Assembly (NCBI GenBank): GCA_003116975.1 | Contig: BGKB01000209.1 | Coordinates: 1 to 64,000 of the forward strand | DNA length: 64,000 nt | Source of the DNA: Aurantiochytrium sp. KH105 | Taxonomy: Eukaryota; Sar; Bigyra; Thraustochytrida; Thraustochytriidae | Direction of reading: 5' to 3' | In this document: positions 41,168 through 51,134 of the stretch, piece after piece | Numbering within the stretch: the first letter of the stretch is position 1 | How the letters are laid out: each line of letters opens with the position of its first letter | The notes under the pieces: generated by a model | What the model saw: only the letters and a program-made list of their open reading frames with translations | The model's database searches: none | Told to the model about the DNA's origin: nothing | Position numbers and translations under genes: made by a program

Positions 41168-42118
41168 TCAATAAATTCCAGGGAAAATGTGGTTGCGATT
41201 CGGATAGGCGTCACCGAATTTCTCCTCGTACCAGGCTGTGATCGCCGGGGCGCGCGGGACGAGGTTGGCCATCGAAACAGCGAGGATAAACGCCCCGTTG
41301 GGACCCCAGGAAAGAATGGCGAAGCCCGCGAACGCCCATAGCTCAACGAAGTATTGCGCACACGTGACGTATTCAAAGAAACCACCATGGGGAATCTGGT
41401 ATCGGGGCGCATTGGGGTCGGCGCGGAGGTCGCGCACAATTTTGTCGTGCCAAATGATCATCGCAAGACCTGAAAGGTAGACGAGCAGTCCAATCCAAAA
41501 GCGCGGATCGCGCAGCCAGCGCTGATTTAGGTGTCGACCGTACTCTGCAAACCACTTTGCATTGAGATAGCCATGCGTGACGGTCACGAGGACCCCCCCA
41601 AGCGCGGGAACCAGCGAAAAGTTTTTGGACTCCCCGTGCACGCGAATAAGATAGGGAAAGGCAAAATTGCGGTAGGCGTAGTGTAAGAGCATGATGCAGG
41701 CCATGAAGCGCGGGACAGCTTCCTTTGATTGTGAACCACCCTTGACAAAGAAAAAATATACAAAGGTGCAGGTCACTGGGAATTCCAGCAGGAACCATCC
41801 AAGACGCGGGTTTACTGCGATGTATGCATTGCCGCCAAAGCGACCGTAGGCGGTGTTGCTCCAATTTTCTGCCGCGAAAGAAACGGCAACAACAAAGATG
41901 GCCCAGGTGAGCACAAAGTTGAAATGGTCGTTCTCGGTGAGGCGTACGAGCGTGAGGCGGCGCTTGAGACGTGTTACCTGGTGGGTCCATCCTGACGTCT
42001 GCGCGCTGGCCTTGACAGACTGCTCCCGCTCCGCGCCGAGCTCAGTGGGGCGCGCGGGGCCTGATCGTTGCCGGAGGCCCGTATCTGCCACGGTGCCAGA
42101 ATTCTTGTTCTTGTCCAT
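41168..42118 (-). CDS. Steroid 5-alpha-reductase-like membrane enzyme
   Basis: 316 aa, ATG at 42118. The protein belongs to the SRD5A family of NADPH-dependent reductases that reduce a C=C bond next to a carbonyl in sterol or polyprenol-type lipids, in the ER membrane. It has about six hydrophobic segments after a hydrophilic 60-residue N-terminus. The C-terminal family block is clear: YQIPHGGFFEYVTCAQYFVE (about 250-270), then LSWGPNGAF, MANLVPRAPAITAWYEEKF and NRNHIFPGIY. An earlier LLHYAYRNFAFPYLIRV matches the family's conserved HY-R segment. The N-terminal extension is longer than in animal 5-alpha-reductases. The substrate cannot be told from sequence; thraustochytrid sterol metabolism is plausible. 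Confidence 0.9.
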   Translation of the reverse strand: MDKNKNSGTVADTGLRQRSGPARPTELGAEREQSVKASAQTSGWTHQVTRLKRRLTLVRLTENDHFNFVLTWAIFVVAVSFAAENWSNTAYGRFGGNAYIAVNPRLGWFLLEFPVTCTFVYFFFVKGGSQSKEAVPRFMACIMLLHYAYRNFAFPYLIRVHGESKNFSLVPALGGVLVTVTHGYLNAKWFAEYGRHLNQRWLRDPRFWIGLLVYLSGLAMIIWHDKIVRDLRADPNAPRYQIPHGGFFEYVTCAQYFVELWAFAGFAILSWGPNGAFILAVSMANLVPRAPAITAWYEEKFGDAYPNRNHIFPGIY

Positions 42119-42586
42119 CGCAGACCTCGTCGCCGCACCACGTTTGCGTCGCAGCAGACAGAGGCGGGGGCGGCGCGGGGGAGGGCTAGGAAGGCGCGAG
42201 TGCAGGCACGTCGGGCGCGGAAGGAAGAGAGAGTGTTGCGCAGACGTTACCGCGACAGTTGTCTCGCACGCGTCGGGGAAGATTGGGAAAAAAAAAGGGT
42301 CTGGACTCTCTCAGCCTCGGCATATCGAAGAAGTACCCGTACGATACAGCGATGATACACGTACGATACAGGGATAGGTTGCAGTGAGCACGGTGTTCGT
42401 GAACGGCAGGCTGTATTCGGTGAGGAAGTCGGGCCCATTGGCCAGACCGCTACATGGGAAGAGCGAACGAGGAAGCCGACTGCCGATGGCAGCTCGACAC
42501 GACTTTGAAGACGATGACTTCGACCTGTGACACCTTGCCAGGCTTGATCCCCCTGGATGATAGGGGGAGGTGATTTTGTTCCTTGT
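42119..42586. other. Intergenic region between two minus-strand genes
   Basis: Promoter side of the reductase-like gene and 3' side of the PH-like gene. It contains two or three copies of a GTACGATACAG word (42338-42378). No gene seen. Confidence 0.55.
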
Positions 42587-43474
42587 TCAAGAGGTCACGC
42601 TCGCGAGTGGTCCGCGCGGGGTTGTGATGCTCACGCGATCAAAGCCTTGGGGACTATGGTCCGCGACACGATCTGGAAGGGATGCTGAAGCCATTTCGCT
42701 GGTAAGACTCGAGGTCTCTTGCGATGCCGAGCGAGACATTTGGCTGCGCTTTGCGCCCAAATGAACGGGGGCCGTCTCGATAACGGAAGGAGGTCTACGG
42801 GGAGCATTAGTCTCGCTGGCGGTCTCAAGGGCGAGGGCGCGGTCATCGCTTGGGGTTTGTTTGGCGTTCTCCGTGCGCGTGCGGCTGTTTTGACTGTCGT
42901 TTTCAGCAAAGTCATCACTGCCTTCATCGGGGTCGGTTTTGGGCCGGGACGCGTCGCGGTTACTTTCTGGATCATTGGAAAGACTTTCGGAGTGCGTCGC
43001 GTGTAGGTCCTCGAGCTCGTCGTCCGTTTGCGAGAGGATGGTTTCTGCATCGCTGTCTTGGTCGTACTCGCCAGTCCCAAAGATGGCATCAACGCCAGAA
43101 GCGTCGAGGTGGGAAAGTTCAGCCCAGGGAGTTTGGTCTGCGAGAGCGTCAACAAACTTGCAGCGTTCGTCAAAATCGCGCAGGGTGAGCTTGAAGACGC
43201 GCTCTGGCCTTCGGAGGTCGAGCAGGACGTCATTTGTGCGGATGCTCACGCCGGCGTCCTCCTCGGCCTCTCTGTAGCTGAGGAAGATGGCGGCGACGTC
43301 TTTGAGGTGCACGAGCGCCGCGAGCGCGGGCGGCTCGTCGCTCGTCATGATGCGCAGCGACGACCTTCCCACGCGGACCTCGCCCTCGCGCAGCAGCATG
43401 AACGCTGCGCCCAGCCTCGTGATCTCGCACGAGACCACGGCCGCGCTGGCCACGGCCGCATCGTCGCTGATCAT
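42587..43474 (-). CDS. Hypothetical protein with possible PH-like N-terminal domain
   Basis: 295 aa, ATG at 43474. I do not recognise the family. Residues 1 to about 120 alternate short strands and end in a helix: FMLLREGEVRVGRSSLRIM, LAALVHLKDVAAIFLSYRE, LDLRRPERVFKLTLRDF and RCKFVDALADQTPWAEL. This pattern is that of a PH-superfold domain with a C-terminal helix, which in many proteins binds phosphoinositides or peptides. The remainder is acidic, Ser/Thr/Asp/Glu-rich and probably disordered, with no transmembrane segment. The fold suggestion is inference from the strand pattern only. The reading frame is complete, but an unrecognised intron near the 3' end cannot be excluded. Confidence 0.65.
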   Translation of the reverse strand: MISDDAAVASAAVVSCEITRLGAAFMLLREGEVRVGRSSLRIMTSDEPPALAALVHLKDVAAIFLSYREAEEDAGVSIRTNDVLLDLRRPERVFKLTLRDFDERCKFVDALADQTPWAELSHLDASGVDAIFGTGEYDQDSDAETILSQTDDELEDLHATHSESLSNDPESNRDASRPKTDPDEGSDDFAENDSQNSRTRTENAKQTPSDDRALALETASETNAPRRPPSVIETAPVHLGAKRSQMSRSASQETSSLTSEMASASLPDRVADHSPQGFDRVSITTPRGPLASVTS

Positions 43475-46299
43475 GCTTGCTCGGGCCGCGCGTCAGGTCG
43501 CACGTCAGGTCGCGCTCTCGCGGTCCTCGCTCCCTTCGCTCCCTCTCTGGCGCCAGCTTCGCGCTCGCTCGCCTCGCGCTCGCGCTCGCGCTCGCGCTCG
43601 CCGGGTCTGCCGCGCGGGACCGCCTCGGCGAGGCACGCTTGCTTGACTGTGACTGTCTGGGGGTTTCACTTTGTTTGTGTTTCACACGATTTCACATTGC
43701 CAAAGAAAGAAAGAAAGAAAGGAGAAAAGACAGCAAGCAAGCAAGCAAGAAAGAAAGAAAGAAAGAAAGAAAGAGAGAAAGGCTTGGCAGAGCGAGTCTC
43801 GGAGCATGGATGAACGTAGCTCAAAGACGATGGCCGACTCCGACGCGGATCAGGATATAGCTAGCTAGGTTGGCGATGACCGACTCCGATGCGGACCAAG
43901 CTAGCTAGCTAGCTGGATTGGCTGGGCTGGGCCTTGAAAGGCGCGTCCCAGCTGCTGCTGAGCAGAAGGCTGACGGTTTCGATACATTGGGTGTTTATTA
44001 TAAGGTGTATAGGCCCGCGGCTGGCGACTGCTGGCTTTGACCTCGATGATGTTCTCGCGCCTGATTATTTGGCTTTGCTATTCTGTCGACGTTGTGGGCG
44101 ATTCCTTCGTATCTGAAATTGAACGATTGACCTCCTTCCCAGCTTGCAGGCGCAACACGATGCTGTCTATCTGTCTGTCTCTCTGTCTGTCTGCAGATCG
44201 ACCCCGTCAGAGAAGTATACTATACGCCTACTGCATCCGTAAAGTCCCAGCTTCTATTTTATAACTCCCCCAAGTTCTTCGAGCAGTCGAACTTCGTTCT
44301 CTTTCCACACGCCCCCTCCGTCGCCGCGACATCCGCATGCCGCTTGCCACCACCCACTCACTGACTGCCACAGCGCCGCCCAACCTCCCAAGCAACTGCA
44401 AGCAAGGAAGCAAGCCAGCCAGGAGGCATTGTTGTGCCCGTGCCAGCCCGGCTTCCAGCTCCAGCGGCACAACGGACGGCCGCTGGCCCGGCTTTGCTCG
44501 TCGTCTTCCCGCCAGGTCTGCAGCAGCTGCACCTGCGTGCTTCGTTCGGTGCGTGCCCAGGGTCTGCGAGCAGCCCGCGCTCACACCGGTGCAGACAGGT
44601 GCAGCAGGTGCAGCTGAGCTGCTGCATCTGCATCCTCCTCGGTCCTGGCTTGAGCTTCGCACTGCACCGCTTGCATCGAGTTGGCTGGGCTGGGCTGGGC
44701 TGGGCTTGGTTTGGCTTGCATTTGCTCTGCATTGATGTGAATCGCATTGCACTCTCCACATTGGACCTGCTCCACTGCATTGCACTACATTGCACTACAT
44801 TGCATTACATTGCGCTACATTGCATTGCGTTGCTTTGCACATGGATGCATCTCTTTGCACCACATCGCCCTGCGCCACATCGCCTCGCACTCCATGCCTC
44901 CGCTCGTCGCCGCCCCGCGCCCGCGCCGCCATCCACGCTGCCGCCGCAGGGCTGCCTGCGGTTGTGCGGTCGGTGCTGGCGCTGCTGCTGCTGCTGCAGG
45001 TCTCGCAGTGTTCGGCGTCGCGCTGCCCCGCCTCCAGGCCCTGGCGGCCCGGGTGACGCGCCGGCGCAGCTCAAGTCTGCTGGAAGGCGCCGCTCTTCTG
45101 CGCCGCGCCGCGCGGTGCTGCTCGGGAGTTTTATGATCGTTGTCGTTGGTTCGCGCTGTTGGGTTTTTTCTGATGCGCCATGGGCGATGCAGCGGTGGTT
45201 GGTCCGCGCTGTTTGTTTATTTGTTTGTTTGTTCGCCGAGACAAGCAAGCGCCACTTGTTCTTACAGTTAGAGAGGCCTGCCTGCCTGCCTGCCTGCCTG
45301 CGTGAGCCGTGTGCAGGAGAGGCGCGCCCTGCACCGCGCCGCGTTCGGCAGGCGAAGGCGGAAGCGCGAAGGGGCGACGCACGCGCGCGCGAGGCCCTGC
45401 CTGCACCGCGCCGCAGCGGCCGGCCAGGGCCCGGCGCAGCACGCAGCATCAGCATGCAGCATCAGCGTGCAGCGCGGCGCGTAGAGTGGCAGCGCACCGT
45501 GAGCAGCAGGCGGCGGCTGCACCGGGTCTGGTGCGAGCGCGCCCCCGGCTGGGGCCTGCTTCTGCGCCAGGGCTGGCGCGCTGTGCAGAGGCGTCGAAGT
45601 GCGGCTGCGCTGCCGCGGCTGCTGCAGCTGCGGCTGGCTGCAGACGCAGGGCAGCGGTGCGGCGCAGCGGCTCGGAGCGGCGCAGCCCTGCGATGGATGG
45701 ACGGACGGACGCACGGACGGATGGACGTCTGGATGGTCCCCTCCCCTCCCCCAGGCCCCCGAGGTCGAGGACGCGATCAACTCGATGCGCGGAGGTAGGG
45801 GCGGGCGTGCGGAAAACAGCGGACCGGGCGCGGCGAGCCAGATCCGCGGTGCGCGCGCAAGACGGACGAGTCGCTCTCGTCAGGGCCCTCCTACAGCCAC
45901 GCAGAGCAGTACTATGCCCCAAACCAGACAGTGCGCCGTCGCGAATACCCCACTGTATCCGCCCGGACTACAGAGCGGGAAACGCAAAGCGGGCAGAGCA
46001 ACTTGAAGGCAGCCAGAGAGACCCAAAGATAGAGACGGAAGCTACCGAGACGAGACAGACACAGCGAGACAGACGCAGACAGGCAGACAGGCAGGCGCAG
46101 AGAGAGCAGAACAAGCGCGGAGAGGCGCGGCGAGGCAGGGAAGCAGGGCGAGGAAAGCGAGGCCGGGCGGCAGAGCGCAGAGCGAGCGCGGCGCGCGGCG
46201 GAGAGGCGAGCGGCGGCGCGGCGAGGCAGCGGCGAGGCCGGGCGGAGCGCGGCGAATCGCGGCGATCGCGGAGGGCGGCGGGGCCGCGGGCCGGGGAGG
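43475..46299. other. Long repeat-rich, CpG-rich region upstream of the GDH-like gene
   Basis: 2.8 kb. It contains GAAA/GCAA arrays (43705-43790), AGCT tandem words (43855-43920), GGGCT repeats (44682-44706), a CATTGCACTA array (44765-44830), GCCT repeats (45275-45300), GGACGGAC repeats (45695-45735) and AGACAG/GCGGCG-rich sequence up to the start codon. Long overlapping frames are Ala/Arg/Pro/Cys-rich and repeat-derived, so I call no gene. Confidence 0.5.
43705..43790 (+). repeat. (GAAA)n / (GCAA)n tetranucleotide arrays
   Basis: Purine-rich array: GAAA copies, then five GCAA copies, then more GAAA copies. Confidence 0.9.
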
Positions 46300-47619
46300 A
46301 TGATGATGATGGGCNGCCAGGAGGCCGCCGAGCTCCTCGTCGACGAGGCGCGCCGCCGCGACCCGTACCAGGTGGACTTTTTGCAGTGCGTGCAGGAGGT
46401 CTCCCAGGACGTCGCCGTGACGATGGAGGGCGCCCCCAAGCTGGCATGGGTCTTCAAGCAGCTCATGGAGCCCGAGCGCCTCGTCACCTTCCGCGTGCCC
46501 TGGACCGACGACAACGGCAACGCGCGCATCAACCGCGGATACCGCATCCAGTACTCGAGCGCCCTCGGACCGTACCACGGCGCGCTCCGCTTCCACCCCC
46601 ACCTCTCGCACGGCGCGGTGCGCATGCTCGGATGGGAGCAGACCCTCAAGAACGCGCTCACCGGCGCCCCCCTCGGCGGCTCGCGCGGCGGATCTGACTT
46701 TGACCCCAGCAACAAGTCCGAGCACGAGATCCGCAGGTTCACCAATGCCTTCATGTGCGAGCTCGTCGACTTCATCGGACCCGGTCTCGACACCCTCGAG
46801 ACCGACCTCGGCGTCGGCTCCAGCGTCATGGCCGCCCTCCACGACGCCTACCGCCACATGGACGTCGAGGGCGCCGCGGACGCCAACAGCTCGCTCTTTG
46901 GCGCCTGCGAGGTCTTTCCCGAGGCCTCCGGCTTTGGTAGCGTCTACTTTGCCCAGCGCGCCCTCGAGGTCCGCGGAGAGTCTCTTCAGGACAAGCGCTG
47001 CCTCATTTCTGGCTCGGGCACCCTTGCCCGCTCCACGGCGCTCAAGCTCATCGAGAAGGGCGCCAAGCCCATTACTCTCTCGGACGACTCGGGCTTTATT
47101 GTCGCCGAAAACGGATTCGTCCCCGGCGACCTCGAGAACATCGCGCAAATCAAAAAGTCCAAGGGCTCGCTCAAGGAGTACGCGCGCCTTGCCAACGTGC
47201 AGTTCTTTGGCTCTGGCTCGCAGTGGGAGCAGGTCAAGGGAGACATCGCCTTTCCCTCGGTCATCCAGTCCGAGATCAACACTGACGACGCCACCTTGCT
47301 CGCGGACAACGGCTGCCTTGCCGTCTTTGAGAACGCCGACCGCGCCTGCACGCCCAACGCCCAGACTGTGCTCGACGACCGTGGCCTCCTCTTCGCGCCC
47401 AGCAAGGCCGTCAACTGCGGCTCGGTTATTGCCAGCACCCATGTCGGCGAGTCTCGCGAGGAGATGGACAAGGCCCTTTCGGAGCGCATGGCCGAGCTCC
47501 ATGACGAAATTGCCGAGACCGCCTCCCGCTACGGCCACCCGGGCGACCTTCAGGCTGGCGCCAACCTTCTCTCCTTCATTCGCATTGCCAACTCGCCCAT
47601 GTACACGACGGAGATCTAA
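46300..47619 (+). CDS. Glutamate dehydrogenase homologue with substituted active site
   Basis: 439 aa from the first of four consecutive ATGs; base 46315 is N, so residue 6 is undetermined. The fold is that of hexameric GDH: SALGPYHGALRFHP, GWEQTLKNALTGAP, GGSRGGSDFDPSNKSEHEIR and a Rossmann segment with ISGSGTLARSTALKLIEKGA then ITLSDDSGFI. In the family, three lysines serve glutamate binding and catalysis. Here the first is His93 (GPYHGALRF, family GPYKGGLRF), the second is kept (Lys117), and the catalytic third is Arg129 (GGSRGGSD, family GGGKGGSD). Asp169 is kept. The CATQNE and EGANMP motifs are also altered (SVIQSE, FENADRA). The protein may have lost oxidative deamination or changed substrate. 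No presequence is evident. Confidence 0.92.
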   Translation: MMMMGXQEAAELLVDEARRRDPYQVDFLQCVQEVSQDVAVTMEGAPKLAWVFKQLMEPERLVTFRVPWTDDNGNARINRGYRIQYSSALGPYHGALRFHPHLSHGAVRMLGWEQTLKNALTGAPLGGSRGGSDFDPSNKSEHEIRRFTNAFMCELVDFIGPGLDTLETDLGVGSSVMAALHDAYRHMDVEGAADANSSLFGACEVFPEASGFGSVYFAQRALEVRGESLQDKRCLISGSGTLARSTALKLIEKGAKPITLSDDSGFIVAENGFVPGDLENIAQIKKSKGSLKEYARLANVQFFGSGSQWEQVKGDIAFPSVIQSEINTDDATLLADNGCLAVFENADRACTPNAQTVLDDRGLLFAPSKAVNCGSVIASTHVGESREEMDKALSERMAELHDEIAETASRYGHPGDLQAGANLLSFIRIANSPMYTTEI

Positions 47620-48253
47620 ATTACACGCTAGATCACAATTGGTACGGGTGCGCAATCGTGCTGATTAGCGCGCGCGATCTCCAGATGAGGATCGGCAATG
47701 TGCGCGCAACGCGCGAGGCAGTTGTCATGTCTTTTCTTCTTCTTCTTCTTCTTCTTCGATAATCCTTTATTCACTAACCTAAGATCTTTTGACTGCCACT
47801 CTTTCGCTTCATTATTACCTTCGTCGGCATCATCATCATTATCCGCAGCACTAGCAGCACCAGTGCCAGCAACGGTAGCAGCACTGGCTCCCCACTCGTA
47901 CAATATTTCTGTGCGTGCATTGCAGACCCATTCTGCTAGAGACACGATCGAGGTTGTCTTGGCAGAAATTCGTTGACCTGCCACTCGCACAGTTTCGCAT
48001 GTCATACGAAGCTGGCTGGAGAAACACTAACAGTAATTGAAGGTAGTTGGAGACGCACGAAGCTAGCTATGGGAACGCAAAGGTAGCAGCAGACATGATT
48101 GAATCTTCAAGTTGCCCCAGCCATCTCATCACGTTTTTCGGACACGCCAAGGACACAAACGTCAGTAATTTACTGGATGCATGTGAGCTGAGTATCATCT
48201 CCTCACAGCTCAACCGCGTCACTACTATAAAAATCAAAGTATACAAATTGTCT
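47620..48253. other. Intergenic region, GDH-like 3' side and coiled-coil gene 3' side
   Basis: Holds a TTC array (47732-47757) and an open minus-strand frame (47628-48005, ATG at 48005, 125 aa) with a poly-Lys run from that array. I cannot support the frame as a gene. Confidence 0.5.
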
Positions 48254-49461
48254 TCAGTCAAGACTCGATTGCGATTTCGCTTCGTCGCGGCTCGCCAACG
48301 ACACAGAAAGTCCATCTCGGCCAAAGAAAAGCGCCCCTGTATACGCCAGTACAACGTCCTTTTTGGCCCATCTGCGTTCTCGTTCCGCAGTCGCAACTTC
48401 GCGTCGAATCCGCTCTTTTTCCGCGCGTCGCCGGGCCTCTGCCGCCTGCTGCCTTTTCTTAGCCTCTATCCACTCTTGAAATGCTTCTTCATTTCGCGCA
48501 GCGCGCGCGCGCTGCTCTTCTCGCTCTCGGGCCCGGGCCGCAGCGCGCGCGGCCCTAGCTTGAGCGCTCTCGGCGGCAGCACTCTGAAGAGCCAAAATCG
48601 TCTGTTCTTCGAGCTCCTTTTCCGCCTTCTGCTGCTTTGCGCGTTTCTTCTTTGCTTCTCTGCGCTTGGCTCGCTGAGCACGCCGGACTTCGATGCGAGC
48701 CTCGCGGGCCTGCTTTTTCTTTTGCCGCTCCCAGGACTTTACCGCACGCGCACTCTCGCGAGACGCCCGTGCCGCCCTTTCTTCTTCTTCCTTTCGCAGA
48801 GCCTCTTGCCTCGCAAGTTCCTCGCTTCGCTGTCGAAGCTTTTCGGCGCGCCATTCTTCAAAGGCTCTGGTCTGCGTTGGCTTGATGTGGACACTGCGTG
48901 AGCCACCGCCTCTTCGGCGAGATGTATCGTCGCGCACAAGAATGCCAGCTTCGCCAAAACGCGCCTTCCAGAACTCCCGAGTCTCTGCAAGCGTAGCATC
49001 TGCTGGTAGCGGCGGATTGCCGATAGTCGTGAGTGGTTTGAGAATGCTGTTCTCAAAGGCCTCACGTCCTCTTTTAGTTTGTTATAGTCAGCATCGTCGT
49101 CGATCGCAAAGCCATTAGCCTCCTTTTAATTGAAACCCTTCGAGGCCTTTACTCGAATTTGTGCGCTGCAAATTTGCAAGACTTACCTCGAATTCTCGTA
49201 CGTTGATCCGTACACAAAGCTAGTTTGGAAATCGAGAAGCGGTTTGGAGTTTGGGGGACCGTCTTGGCCCAAGGCAGCAGCTGCAGCAGCGCTGTTATTA
49301 CGTTGCACTCCCTTTTGCATTTTTGTGGACGCGCTTCTGTTCGTGTTAAACTCCCGAGCATTCTCTTTTATCTCTTGGTGTCTTTGTTGCGCAAGATCGC
49401 GGTTTTGAGGCGGCGACGCTGCGTACCTAGACGGGTCGTAGGTCTTGCCTGGTTGGGTCAT
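48254..49461 (-). CDS. Coiled-coil protein, CCDC34/CCDC181-like, two exons
   Basis: Exon 1 is 49187-49461 and exon 2 is 48254-49070, giving 363 aa. The 116-nt intron has donor GTAAGT and acceptor CTAAAAG; the join keeps frame (codon split 2/1) and bypasses stops in both flanks. Exon 1 (MTQPGKTYDPSRY) is polar with an Ala run. Exon 2 opens with an Asn/Pro-rich stretch, then ETREFWKARFGEAGILVRDD, and becomes one long Arg/Lys/Glu/Ala helix. That helix contains spaced AFEEWRAEK, VKSWERQKKKQ and AFQEWIEAKKRQ motifs. Repeated F-x-x-W-x-x-x-K motifs in a charged helix are typical of microtubule-associated coiled-coil families such as CCDC34, CCDC181 and MAP9; I cannot choose among them. It shares an upstream region of 285 bases with the ANKRD39-like gene. 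Confidence 0.8.
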
Positions 49462-49746
49462 CTTCGCGACGCCGGGAGGACGAGTCGTCCCCGCAAGCAC
49501 GCTTACGAGGGCAAGGTTTTAGAGGAATGTTCAAGCGAGCACGTCAGCTTCTGGCGGCGCTCTCGGCCGCCCGCTTCCTCTCCGTTTTCGATAGCCCAAG
49601 CGGGTTTCACCACGCGCTCGCTGCCAGCCCTCGTATGACAAAACTTCTTCTTACGCACGAACCTCGCATTTTTTTAGCGTCCCCCAAAACGTAACAGCTG
49701 CGCAACCCTTTTTCCAACTTTGCGCAACGCTTTTAACCTTCTCGCG

Positions 49747-50583
49747 ATGCAGAGGCAGAATCTGACCGCGAGAGCTGCGCACGCGACTCGACGCGAGAGA
49801 GCGATGAGCTTCACGCGCGGACTGGCGTGCCCGCATAGCGGCAACGGCAAGGAGGATTGCCCGTGCCGCCGCGCGACTATCGCTTGCTCGCTCTTCACGG
49901 CGGCAGAATGGGGCGTCTTGAGCCGCGTTCAAGAGCGCGTCGCCAAGGACACCTTCGCTGTGAACGCAAAGGATTCGGGAGGGTATACAATGCTGCATTA
50001 TGCGGCGCAGCATGGTCATCACGATATAGTCCGTTTTCTTTTACAAAGAGGCGCACAGGTGGACGCGCAGGGCCCTGGTTCCACGCCGCTCATGCGTGCC
50101 TGCTTTGCAGGTCAGCACGCCTGCGCTGTACTCTTGCTTGATGCTGGGGCCTCTGCGAAACTTCAAGACAGGCTCTATGGCGAAACTGCGCTGCACAAAG
50201 CAGCACGTCAAGGTCATGATGCTGTTGTGGCGTTGGTTCTCGCTCGGGACCCGCAGAGCGCAATAATTCGCGATCACAAGGGACGGCTCTACTCGGAGCC
50301 TCGCAACGACATTGCTCTCGAGGATACACCTGCTGCTGCGCCAGCGTCTGCATCAAAGCCAACAATAACTATCGCTTCACAAGCGCTGGACTTTACTGCT
50401 CGTTCAGGAATGGAGTGTCCCATGTGTTCACAGCACATGCTACGTATGCAGCGCATGCCATGTTGTTCGGCTTTGGTCTGCCCAACGTGCCTTCGCGCCC
50501 AGCAACGCAAACTGACAACGAGTCCACACTGTGACCTTTGCAACGCAAAGTCACAAGCGATTGAGAGCCCGAGTGCTTCTTGA
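49747..50583 (+). CDS. ANKRD39-like ankyrin protein with C-terminal Cys-rich domain
   Basis: 278 aa from the ATG at 49747; a second ATG at 49804 is also possible. The N-terminus CPHSGNGKEDCPC resembles the Cys/His start of ANKRD39. Ankyrin repeats follow: GGYTMLHYAAQHGHHDIVRF, GSTPLMRACFAGQHACAVLL and GETALHKAARQGHDAVVALV, closing with AIIRDHKGRLYSE as in ANKRD39. An added C-terminal domain carries CPMCSQHML, CCSALVCPTC and HCDLC, a pattern close to a RING or similar two-zinc domain, which animal ANKRD39 lacks. If it is a RING, the protein could be a ubiquitin ligase; this is inference. Single exon, divergent from the coiled-coil gene. Confidence 0.85.
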   Translation: MQRQNLTARAAHATRRERAMSFTRGLACPHSGNGKEDCPCRRATIACSLFTAAEWGVLSRVQERVAKDTFAVNAKDSGGYTMLHYAAQHGHHDIVRFLLQRGAQVDAQGPGSTPLMRACFAGQHACAVLLLDAGASAKLQDRLYGETALHKAARQGHDAVVALVLARDPQSAIIRDHKGRLYSEPRNDIALEDTPAAAPASASKPTITIASQALDFTARSGMECPMCSQHMLRMQRMPCCSALVCPTCLRAQQRKLTTSPHCDLCNAKSQAIESPSAS

Positions 50584-51134
50584 AAAATTTCTTTCTTTGT
50601 CGTTTCGAGTTGATCACGTCTCGCCAAGAGAACAGAGAGCTTTTCGTGAAACGAGAATTTTTTATCGCTCGTTTCGACGCGCTCGTTTAGGCGCGCGGCT
50701 TCCCAACCAAAGATGCGCAGGGAAAGAAGGCTAGCTTCAAAAAATAGATTTGATATGTAAACTATGAGTTTTAAAAAAAAACGACATCTTCTACATTCTC
50801 GATGATCTCTGTGCAGCACACCCTTTAGTCAATCGCCGCCGGGCGGGAAACCAAAACAAACTGCAGCGTGAACTTGATATCAAACGTGAACGTACGTGAA
50901 CGTAAACGTGAACGTGAACGTGACCGAAGACGACCGAATTCCACGACGAACGCGCTTCTTCGGGCTGCGATTGAGAAGAACGTTCAAGGAGATGATGAGG
51001 CAACGACGCGTCTCGTGATGATGCATAGTTTGCCGGAAGCAGCCGGTTGGCTGAGCTATGAATCGTGTTTTTTATAAAAATAAAAATAAAAATAAAATAT
51101 TTTGGCCAATTTCGCGGGAGGCATCGGTCATTTC
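50584..51134. other. Intergenic region
   Basis: 3' side of the ANKRD39-like gene. It contains GTGAACGTAAAC-type repeats (50885-50925) and a short AAAAT array (51075-51100). No gene seen. Confidence 0.55.

Noticed and set aside
44434..46697. Frames of 450-460 codons before and overlapping the GDH-like gene
   Set aside because: Composition is repeat-derived (Ala/Arg/Gly/Pro/Cys), and where they overlap GDH they are out of frame with it.
47628..48005. 125-aa minus-strand frame with ATG and poly-Lys
   Set aside because: The poly-Lys comes from a TTC array, there is no recognisable domain, and it lies in the expected 3' UTR of the GDH-like gene.
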